Assembly: GCF_000346465.2 (NCBI RefSeq)
Contig: NC_034016.1
Coordinates: 20,700,442-20,764,441 of the forward strand
Direction: 5' to 3'
Length of the DNA: 64,000 nt
Source of the DNA: Prunus persica
Taxonomy: Eukaryota; Streptophyta; Magnoliopsida; Rosales; Rosaceae
Shown: in pieces, positions 34,733 to 44,282 of the stretch
How positions within the stretch are numbered: position 1 is the first letter of the stretch
Layout: every line of letters begins with the position of its first letter
Made by a program: the position numbers and the translations under genes
The notes under the pieces: generated by a model
What the model was told of the DNA's origin: nothing
Databases searched by the model: none
What the model saw: only the letters and a program-made list of their open reading frames with translations

Positions 34733-37700
34733 TTAAGGACTGATATCTTCATATGAAACCAAACCCCTTTGTCCAGATGGGGAGCTTGATGTTGACCTGC
34801 TGGGAGACCTAGGAGTTCTATTACGACGCTTTGGTGTAGCATCTGGAGATCTAGAATGAGAGGGCCCTCGGCTCCTTGACCTGGACTTGGGCCTACCTCT
34901 GTCTGGAGAGTGCTGATCACCAATTCGGGGTCCAAGGCGGGATTTTAGTCTCTCACTTACAGGAGGTCGATCTGCTAGACTAGGACTACGGCTGCGACTG
35001 CGGCTGCGGCTGCGGTCCCTATTACGGCCACGATAACCACCAGGGCTGCGGGAATTGCTCCTACTTCGACTTCTCCTGCTTCTGTATCTATATAAACAGA
35101 AAAACCAATCAATATCAAGAAAAAAACTAACAAATCCAATTAATTGCAGGATCATAATGCAGTAAAACTACAGTTCTGGCTAAAATACTAAGGGAGCCAA
35201 GATCCTCTTCCCAGTAGTTGAAATCACCAGGTAATATAATCCAGTCATCAAGTCAAACATTTTCTTCCCGCACTTTCTATAAACATGTGACATTAAGTAC
35301 ACACATCCATACAAAAGCCACTATCAGTATCAGTGACGGCCATTGTTCCCAAGTCATCACATATAAAGATTCAAAAGTTCAACAAGTTTAATTTCATCCA
35401 GTGTGACTCATTTATTGACGGACAGGATAAATGCTTCTGAATTATTAGCACTGTAACAATTTCCCTTTATTCTTTGAGAGGACTTGGGGATGATGCCACA
35501 GATTTTTCCCTAGGCATACTCCAATTAATGGGTTTCAAACAAAATCACAATGGTTTTACTTCTTCCCTCTAAACAGAAGGATCATTCTAGCTGTGACTTT
35601 TCCTCATCTTTTGATGAGGCCTACAAGTCCATAGTTGATGCAAACCAGCATACAGTTGATATTTAATTTATACAATGGCTCAGAATTTCTTCAGGCAGGT
35701 TGAGAGAGAGAGAGAGAGAGAGAGAGAACCTGGGAGGGCTCCCGCCTCTTGGTGGACTCCGGAAACGTCTACGTGGTGAGTGCTCAGAATAATTTCTGTA
35801 GTTTGAGTACCTTCAAAAAACACCAAAGATGAATTATTTTGAGCTCATGCATTCTTACTCATAATTCAATTGCATGATCCTGAAATTACCTATCACGGTT
35901 ATTTCTATACACGTCTCTTCCACCATAACGATAGGAGTTATGAAGTGGCTGCTCTGGGGATGGAGTGCGGTAGCGACGTGCAAAGGCATAGCGCTCAGTG
36001 AAGCCACGCCCTTTTCTAACACGCTTTGGAGTGCCATTTGGAGTAGTGCTTCTTGACAAACCCCGGTCATGGGTAGAAGGTTCAGGGCCTTTGTAGACAG
36101 GGCTGCCCAATGGACTCCTAGAAGGCCTTCCTCTGTTTTGCTCACCAGAATTCCTTGGCGAACTTCCACTTGAAATTCTTTTAGGACTTGTGCTTGGACT
36201 GCTTCTTGACCTCCTTTTGCGAGTCGGACTTCTGCTGATTAAATATGCACAGAAATTTCAAGCAATCAAAGAATTATTAAATACCAATTATGCATATTCT
36301 GCCCAACTGAACCCATACATACATTAAAAAAATATAAAAGGGAAGCAAGTAAACAGTAGAAACCTGGAGTCATCTGAGTAGGAATTCCGATTAGCTGTTT
36401 TGGCTTCTGCATTATGCCCGTTATTTATACGGGCATCATTCTTCGGAGACAATTCACCTTCTTCTTGGGATGAGTTGTCCTCACTTTTCTCCCTATCATG
36501 ATTGTTCCTCTGTTCAACAACAGTTTTTTTAACTAGAGGAGGGGGTTCCTTTCCCACATCTGTAACATCATGACGAACCAAAAGTTCACACTAGACTATA
36601 AAATGAAGGATAGATTTCAAACAAATCTATTTAAAACCCTTGCTGTCTTGCACGTGTGCATACACACAACATATATATGTACATATGGTAAATGCTAACA
36701 AAAAAATAAATCACATTAACCATTATCAGGTAATAGAGGTCATCTTGTTATGAAATAGATGACATACCAAGATTTGTTGAAAGATTTTTTTCTGCACGCT
36801 TTAGGTTACTGGTTTTACGAGAAGCAACATGAGGACCATCTTTATCATCATCAGAACTGCTTGTGCTGCTTCTAGTACTCTCACTTTCTGTATCACTTGA
36901 ACTTTCCAATCTCCTGAAAAAGAAAACAAAATATCATAACCAGAATTAAGGAGACTAAGGCAGAAAAACAGAAAGAAAAAAGAAGTTGTGTTTGAAGAAA
37001 CTAGAAATCAGACCGTTTTGTCTTGCGCCTTGATCGTTTGGCATGCCGGCCTCTCTTCCGCTCTTTTTTCCCATCACTTCTTTTCCTTGAACGCTGGTGC
37101 TTACCTTTTTTAACAGACCTCCTCCTACGCCTTCCGCCACTAGACGGACTTGAGTCAGATAGAGAGGAATCTGAATCTGAATCTGAATCTGAATCTGAGG
37201 AATTAGACTCAGACATGTCTGAGCTGGATTCAGATGAAGAGTATCTCCTTCTCTTTGTTTTTCCCTTCAAGGATTTTTTACGCCTTCCTCTTGCTTCCCC
37301 ATCAGAACCATCCTCAGATGATGAAACCTTTCCTGATTTCCTCTTTTTAACTGAAAGAAAGACCGATCACATGTCAGATGCATTGTGCAACTACTACATA
37401 GTATTTATAAGCCATAAAAAATTATTGTATGAGCACTTATATATGCACACATTACCTCTCTCTTTCTCTGTTGCACCATGGACTTTACTCTCAGAGACTT
37501 CACCACAATCGACAATTTTCACAGTTTGGAAAGGTTTTCCATCCGCTGATCCCACTCGCTCAATTTTCTCAACTACATCCATTCCTTTCACAACCTTTCC
37601 AAAAACAACATGTTTCCTGACAAAGAAGATAAATTAAAAACGGAGTTAATGACTATACATCATTCAAATATCTCTAAAATGACCCTCATAAAATATTCTC

Positions 37701-38187
37701 TTCAAAGATGGTGAACAATGGAAATTACACAAGATTTATGGCTGAGGGTAATGAGTAAATCTAGCATCTAACCTCAAACTACAAATAAAAGAAGCAATAT
37801 AAATTACCCATCTAGATGAGGCTGGCGCCTGAAGATTATAAAGAACTGGGACCCATTTGTGTTTGGACCAGCATTTGCCATAGACAGAACACCAGGTCCA
37901 TCATGCTTCAATTTAAAATTTTCATCTGCAAGGGAAATGAAAACCATAAGCACAATTAAATATTTATGATGCATGCAAGTGTGTAAATTCATACGCACAA
38001 AATCTACCTGCAAACTTCCCTCCATAAATACTTTCTCCACCAGTGCCTGCAAACCAATCAAAGGTCGATCCTTACATGTCTGGGCATGAATTAAGAAGTC
38101 AAACAGAGAATTTACATTCATCAAATAAAATAATTGATTTACATGAAGAAAGTCATACCATTTCCATTTGAAAAATCACCACCCTGT

Positions 38188-38227
<40 letters not shown>

Positions 38228-39338
38228 ACAATCATGTATATGTTAGTACTTACAAGGTAAATAAATAACTTGCTGGAATCATAGAGGAGAGAATAGAAAA
38301 ACTCGCCATCTCCACTTATAACATCATCATCTTCCACATCTAGATAATTGAAAACTATATCACTCAAAGCAGCAAATGATAAAACTGGTTTTTAGGCATT
38401 TTTAATACAAGCTTTGTGATAGAGGATTAAGTATTGGCATAGCAAAGTCTGTACATAAAACACAATTACCAGCCATTTAAAGGAAGGAAATGGACAGTCA
38501 GGAAATAAAAAGTCCATAACACATTTGTGCCAGGCACAAGAGTGGTTTGTCCTTTCAGGAAGATAAGTAAAATTTGATAATGCAAATGGTTCAACAAAAA
38601 ACAAAACAACATACTTGGGCCATAAATCCTTTTATTATTCGATGAAATTGTGATCCTTTGTAATGGAGAGGTTTGCCTGTAGACTTTCCAATGCCCTTAT
38701 CACCTATAACAGAAGATAACACAAAAATGTCACACTATAGATCATTTAATCGATGAAAAATGTAGGTAACAGATAACTCATAACAAGAAGATTAAAAAGT
38801 TAGGAACCAAACATTATAATCATGGATTTGCTTACTAGAATTATAAATCCAATAAAAGAACCAGTACAGAGGTTTACAAAACTAATTTACTTCAGCCACC
38901 CCAATGTAGCTCTTATGCTGACAAATCCTACAGTCTTTGTAATTCTACCGAATATATCCATAAATAAAAAAACCAAATCAGCCTCCTCAAACTTTTTAGA
39001 AATCAAAACGGAACACTTTCCCCAACATACATAACATTTAATTCATTATTGATGAGCGCAATCGAAATTTTAAAAAAATACCTGTACAGAGGGCCCTAAA
39101 ATTCTCTGCTGTCTTAGGAACAACATCAGCAAAAAGCTGCACATTTCAGGGGAAACAAGTGCATCCTTATCTTTATATGCAAGCTAAAAGTTCTCTTTTA
39201 TAAAAGGTGAAGCAAGCTAAAAATTCAAACAAACAATGAGGTGTGACTGATTTTACGTACCTCTATAACAACTCTTTCCATTGGGTCCCCATCAGTTGAT
39301 ACATCTAAGAAGACACAAGGGTTCTTTTTCCTGTTCAT
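34733..39338 (-). CDS. CYP63: RS-domain cyclophilin (peptidyl-prolyl isomerase, CYP63 type)
   Basis: This is a nuclear cyclophilin with a Ser/Arg tail that interacts with SR splicing factors. Thirteen coding exons (minus): 39338-39261, 39136-39082, 38703-38615, 38183-38159, 38046-38008, 37925-37808, 37616-37456, 37350-37014, 36913-36768, 36559-36364, 36234-35890, 35810-35730 and 35087-34733. All phases close, giving 674 aa; Arabidopsis CYP63 is about 570 aa and CYP95 about 840. The cyclophilin domain (residues about 7-175) has [39 protein letters not shown] and [14 protein letters not shown], with His132 where cyclophilin A has the cyclosporin-contacting Trp. The rest is Lys/Arg/Ser-rich with [10 protein letters not shown] and many SR/RS pairs, ending LVSYEDISP. 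Exons 4 and 5 are only 25 and 39 nt. A noncoding first exon ends at 40338. The donor after exon 8 (CG/GTCTGA) is weak. Confidence 0.93.
35702..35727. repeat. (GA)13 at a CYP63 splice donor
   Basis: On the gene strand this reads CCCAG/GTTCTCTCTCTC: the (CT)n run begins three bases into intron 12. Confidence 0.9.
38190..38224. repeat. (GA)17 forming the polypyrimidine tract of a CYP63 micro-exon
   Basis: On the gene strand (CT)n is followed by ACACAG/GGTGG, so the microsatellite is the polypyrimidine tract of the acceptor of the 25-nt exon 4. Confidence 0.9.
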
Positions 39339-40440
39339 ATCTTCCTGTTTCAAGGACATCAAAGGAAAAGAAGTAAATAAACACATGCAATTACAGTGTA
39401 AACCTATGTAACAATAATACATATCATCTCTCAAAATTAAATCAAAATCATATCACTTAAGATCTATTACATACATCCAACCAACATGGATGCGTAAGTT
39501 TCCATTATTGATCCATGTATCTCCCTAGTGCATTAGAGCATAACCCTTAAAACCCTAATATCCAAACAAATTATTCAAACTTCGGTTAAGCATAGAAAAA
39601 TCTAATGTAACTAACAAATAAATGGACCAATTCCCGCAACAAACTAAACCTTGAGTTCTCCTTGATGATTAGTTTCAGCTCAAGAAATTATCTTCACGTG
39701 AAATTCAGCAAAACAAAATAAATTGAAGCCAAAGTTTATGAAAACTAAAGCAATAACAAACACAAAAAGGAAAAACGAACCAGTGACCAAAACACCCTAA
39801 ACCTTAATTTCTCCTTATGGCTCAGTTTCAGCTCAAGAAATTATCTTTATAAAATTAAGCGAAAACCCACAAATTGAAGGAAAAGTTTTTGAAAAGACAG
39901 ACATAATAAACCTAATAAAGCAAAAACGAACACTGAAGCTTAGAACCCTATAAATCAGAAAAAGAAATGCGAGCTCCTGTTTGCTTCCACGGGTTTGGCA
40001 ACGATCTAGACATTGACCCTCCCTACGCCGAACCCATAATTTGGATTCGGTCACAGGGCTTCACACTGGCATTACAATTCGAATGCCAAATGTGCCCCAA
40101 TATTGGCTGAGACTCAAAACTCTGTTCTTTAAGCTAATCGTCACCAGATTTACAGACCCTCAACACGATGCGCAAGCCTAAACCCTAATAGTCCGAGTAC
40201 GATTCCTGTAAACCCTAATTCCACCAGCTAACATAAAACAAGGTGTTGCAGTAGTAGAATATAATGATGCAGTGTCTTAGTTATGCTGTCGGTTCCTGAA
40301 TCTTTACGAGAAGGGTAGTATAGGAATTCAAGATTACCTGGGTTGAGTGTGACTCGGGCTCAGTGAACTCGGTTTCGAATTCGGAAACCAAGAAAAGACG
40401 ACGGCGGCGGCGGCAAGCTAGAAGAGAGTGAAGAGACGGA
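39339..40440 (-). promoter_or_regulatory. CYP63 5' UTR with leader intron and telo-boxes
   Basis: On the minus strand a donor CCCAG/GTAATC at 40338/40337 and an acceptor GAAACAG ending at 39345 define a 993-bp 5'-UTR intron; six bases of leader remain before the ATG. Plus-strand AAACCCTAA telo-boxes occur near 39551, 40183 and 40212. The transcription start should lie near 40440. Confidence 0.65.
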
Positions 40441-41468
40441 AGTCTTGCTTCTGTTTGCTGTTGCTGGCTTCACTTCGCAAAAAGCCGTGAGATACCTATC
40501 TTGGGCTGAGGAAAAATCTCCTACCACGCGCAACATCCTTGCTCTCCATCTTGTTCGCCACGTTTTAACATTTTGGTTGATGAGTGGTGATCCTTTGCTG
40601 TACTCACCGACTCGTACGATGGGTCAAAGTTTTTTGCTTTCTTCCCTTCTCTCGTTACAATTTGCCTTCAGTATAAATTAAAATCTTGACCAACAAAAAA
40701 AGTACAAAATGAAAAGAAAATTCCTTAATTTATTTTCTCTTAATATCTTTTTGGGCGGGGAAAATCAGGAGTAAAGGATTTTTTTTATTTTTTATATAAG
40801 CCATATTGGGTAGGGAAAATCGAACCTAGAACTTATGAGTGCAAAGGTTAATGCTCTTAATTACCAAAGCTATAAGTCTCTTGTAAAGAAAACGAGATTC
40901 AATCATAGCAGTTTAATATAAGCAAGATTTGGAGAAGGCTAACCACATAAACTATAAGCCCATTGCAATGAAAGTGAGATTCAATCATAGCATTTGATAT
41001 AAGCAAAAACGAGGATGGCAACTCGAACACACGACCTCAATTGTAGGATAATTGATTTTAATCACTTGAATCGGTTCCCCCACTATTTAAAATTTAAAAA
41101 ACAAACATCTTCCAATGCAAACCACAGTGGTAGATGACATAACATCCTAACAACTAAAGCTGAAATCTGATTCTTAAGGCTTGTTGATTATTCAGGTTAT
41201 GTTATTCAATAGGAGACAATTTTTCAGATGACGACACTAAATCTTAGTGGAGCCAAGCAACATTATATTGTTAGACTATTAGAGTCGCTGAAAAAGACAT
41301 TAGATTAGCTGTCTCTGGAAGACTTCGAGTCGATTGGTTATATTTTGGGTTGCCAATGTCAAGAACGCCAAGTAAAAACTACGTTAAAAAGTGTACATCA
41401 AAGGCAGAGGGGACCCTCTGCCTCAACTCCAACGCAGAGAGAGAGAACATCAAAGTCATGGCCTTCTT

Positions 41469-41508
<40 letters not shown>

Positions 41509-41748
41509 AAATAGACTAAGAGGGTTGGTTTGATTCAGCAAGTCTCACTTCTAGAAAATTTGCGGCTTTTGAATGGAAAAATATCACAAGCGTGTTTTTG
41601 ACTATTTCATTGGGATTTCAATGAATAATTTCAGCCTCTTTTCTTGCCGATTTATAAAGTGTTCACACAATAATCATAATCCCTCACAAACTCAGTTGTT
41701 CAGTATTTCATTAAGATTCCTTGTTCCCTCAATTTTTGATCCAAGAAA
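40441..41748. other. Intergenic with SINE-like and duplicated repeats
   Basis: On the minus strand 40780-40870 resembles a SINE (possible A-box TAGCTTTGGTAATTAAGAGC, B-box-like AGGTTCGATTTTCC, A-rich tail). Two diverged copies of an unit of about 80 bp (CTATAAG...GAGATTCAATCATAGCA...ATATAAGCAA) start near 40870 and 40952. A (GA)n run is at 41473-41505, in the probable promoter or leader of the CML gene. No other gene was seen. Confidence 0.5.
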
Positions 41749-42620
41749 ATGGCAGAGGCATTAACAGAAGCTCAGATTTCTGAGTTCCAGGAAGCCTTTT
41801 GTCTAATTGACAAGGATTCAGATGGTGAGTTATGTTTACAAGTTCCTGTCATCGTATTGTATACATCAATCCTCTCAGAACTATCCCTCGCATCCTCGTG
41901 TTGTGCACGTGCGATGAGTTGAGTTGATTATGAGACGATAACTTAGGCAGTCATCAATTTCTGTATTGAGAATTACTGCTCGCAGAAGCACTATTATCTG
42001 AGGTAGTTTTTCTACGTATTTCATTTTCTGAAAAGTGATTAACTGGCATATGCAGGGCTAATTTCCTTGGAAGAACTAGCGGCAGTGATCCAATCACTGG
42101 ACGAACATCCCACAAAAGAAGAAATCCAAGACATGATCAACGAAGTTGGTGCCGAGGGAAATGGGACAATAGATTGTGAAGAGTTCTTGAATATTATGGC
42201 AAGAAAGATGAAGGTAAATTAATCATCATAATATAAACAAAACATGTTTTTTTTTTGGCTAATTAAGCTTTCGGAACCGGTTTAATCAATCTGTAAATCT
42301 CATCACAGGAAAATGTTGCTGAGGAGCTGAAAGAAGCCTTCAAAGTATTTGACAGAGACCAAGATGGCTATATTTCAGCCAATGAGGTAAACATACTGAT
42401 TTGATTTTCAAATTTTTTTTTTTGGTTGGCCTCATTGTTATAATTAATGCCAATATTAGAAATTATTTTTATTTTTATTTGGTAGTTGAGGCAAGTTATG
42501 ATAAACTTGGGAGAAAAATTGAGTGATGAGGAGGCTGAGCAAATGATCAGAGAGGCTGATGTAGATGGTGATGGTCTTGTTAGCTATGAAGAATTTGCAA
42601 GGATGATGATGCTCAGTTGA
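41749..42620 (+). CDS. Calmodulin-like protein (CML8/CML11 class)
   Basis: A four-EF-hand Ca2+ sensor. Exons are 41749-41824, 42056-42213, 42309-42386 and 42486-42620. Phases close to 148 aa, almost the length of calmodulin (149 aa). EF loops: residues 21-32 DKDSDGLISLEE, 57-68 [12 protein letters not shown], 93-104 [12 protein letters not shown] and 129-140 [12 protein letters not shown]. Loops 1, 3 and 4 keep Asp at position 1, Gly at 6 and Glu at 12. Loop 2 has Gly instead of Asp at position 1 and Glu at position 3, so Ca2+ binding there should be weak or lost. The middle linker ([20 protein letters not shown]) and second lobe are very calmodulin-like. There is no myristoylation or prenylation motif. 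The four-exon layout and sequence fit Arabidopsis CML8/CML11 better than true CaM. Confidence 0.93.
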
Positions 42621-43640
42621 TCTTTTTACTGGAGTCGTAGAAATAGAACTTTTGGTCAAATTTAATCATGTGTTTAAATTAAACCCATCATTTAGGAAGC
42701 CATTAACGCACAATCTGCAATTATGGTTGTAATACATAGAAAGTGCTCCTTTAGTTTCATTCTTCACAACATAATGAAGCAAATTCTCATATTTGCATTG
42801 GATTTTTGCAGATGTGTAAAATATCATTACATAATTGTTCGCGTTTTTTTATAAAGTAAAATTGGTTAAAATGGTTATTTTTAGAACTTCGATTCTAAAG
42901 TAGGACAACAAAAAAACACTGTACGAGAAAAAGATTATAGAATAGAAATAGTGAAAAAGAGCTATTTGAGCGCAAAGCTCTTTTTTATTTATTTATTTAT
43001 TTATAATTACAGTTGTATAATCTTTTCAAAAGTGTTCACATTTTAAAGCATTGTATAACTATAACGCTAACAATACAAATTGGGGCCAGAATTCAAGCCC
43101 AATGGCGCTTGAAGAGCATGCAGCCCTATCTTTCCTCTCAGGCCTAATCATTTAAAGCTCAGCCCGAACTCTGAGTTATGTCCTCAACTGCAAAAGGACC
43201 AATTGGCAATAATTTGCCAATAACGTTAAGGACATTATTGACTATTCAGGTTTCATTTGCATTTTTTTTTCTTTCTCAAAGTTAGGGAGAGAACGAGAAA
43301 AAACTCGCACACGAGTATCATAGAAGCTTCGACATAAGAGCACTTGGAGGCGCACGAAAAACCAAAACGAATCCAACTAAAACCCTTTTCATTTGCGGGG
43401 GTTTTTTTTTTTTTTTTTTTCCACTTTTCATTTGCGCTTTCAATCACTCAATTTTGCAACATATTGCAATGCAATGAAAACACACCAACGCAACTTCATT
43501 TTTAACGTTCTCATCTGTAGTTTCTCCCCAAAAAAATAAATCCACACGTGTTTGAAACTACAACAGTTTGCGCCAAACCTTACCCCCTGGTCGAGAAAAA
43601 CCGCGTTTCTTCTTCTTCTCTCTCTCTCTCAACCCTAGAA
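42621..43640. other. Intergenic between CML and the Cys-rich gene
   Basis: CML 3' UTR, an ATTTATTTATTT run near 42987 and a T-rich tract near 43403-43421. The last ~100 bases are the pyrimidine-rich leader of the next gene. Confidence 0.4.
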
Positions 43641-44282
43641 ATGGCAGATTCGGAATCGAACTATATCGACGAGCATTCAGCTGCCTCAACAACCATAACA
43701 TTCGACCGACCGATCCCGTTGCTCCGAGGACCAGTTCGGGCTGGCCCACCCGATGACCCATCCTCCGGTCCGTACGTTCTGGCGTTTCGAGACCCCAGGA
43801 CATGGGCAAACGCGTACAGAGCCTGCGAGTCCAAGATCATCGAGCAGTGTGAGGCCGGTGCCAGGATCGGGTGCGCCATCAGCGCATCGGACAAGTGTAA
43901 GCCCCCGTGGTGGCGAGCTCTGATTGGTCCGAAAGCACCGGACTTGAAGCAGAGGGAGCAGTGCGAAGAGAGAGAAATGGAGGGGTGTTTGTCTGCGGCG
44001 AAAGATAAGTGCGTTGGGTTCGCGAAGGAGAAGTGCTTGAAGCCCTTCAGAGACGCGAGAATTGCTGGCCTTCATGTAAAGCAGGCTGAGAGGTTGGTTT
44101 GCTGGGCAACTGTGATGGATCGGAGCACGTGGCTCAGTTTGATTGGATTGGACAAATTGGGTTATTTGGGTTCGGGTAATTATGGATTTGGAGCAACAAA
44201 TTATAGGGCTGGTGAGTTATTTCGTTCTGATTGTGACTTTGATCTTGTTTTGGGTAGTAGCAACGGGATATTGAAGGTGTGA
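43641..44282 (+). CDS. Conserved-looking Cys-rich plant protein, unknown function
   Basis: An intronless frame of 213 aa starting MADSESNYIDEHSAASTTIT. I chose the ATG at 43641 because its context (GAAATGGCA) is strong; an in-frame ATG at 43548 would add 31 Ser/Leu-rich residues that look like leader. An acidic, disordered N-terminus with RPIPLLRGPVRAG is followed by two Cys arrays. Cys62, 70, 78 and 86 are exactly eight residues apart, as are Cys108, 116, 124 and 132. Each array is followed by a basic/aromatic segment (KPPWWRALIG, LKPFRDARIAG). This implies an internal duplication. No signal peptide or membrane helix is evident. The sequence has the feel of a conserved plant family, but I cannot name a function. 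The last ~50 residues (from MDRSTWLSL) look less constrained. Confidence 0.7.
   Translation: MADSESNYIDEHSAASTTITFDRPIPLLRGPVRAGPPDDPSSGPYVLAFRDPRTWANAYRACESKIIEQCEAGARIGCAISASDKCKPPWWRALIGPKAPDLKQREQCEEREMEGCLSAAKDKCVGFAKEKCLKPFRDARIAGLHVKQAERLVCWATVMDRSTWLSLIGLDKLGYLGSGNYGFGATNYRAGELFRSDCDFDLVLGSSNGILKV

Noticed and set aside
37023..37637. 204-codon plus-strand frame with SESESE
   Set aside because: It is antisense to CYP63 exons 7 and 8.
40445..40681. 78-codon plus frame just upstream of CYP63
   Set aside because: It lies in the divergent promoter and leader zone and has no family resemblance.
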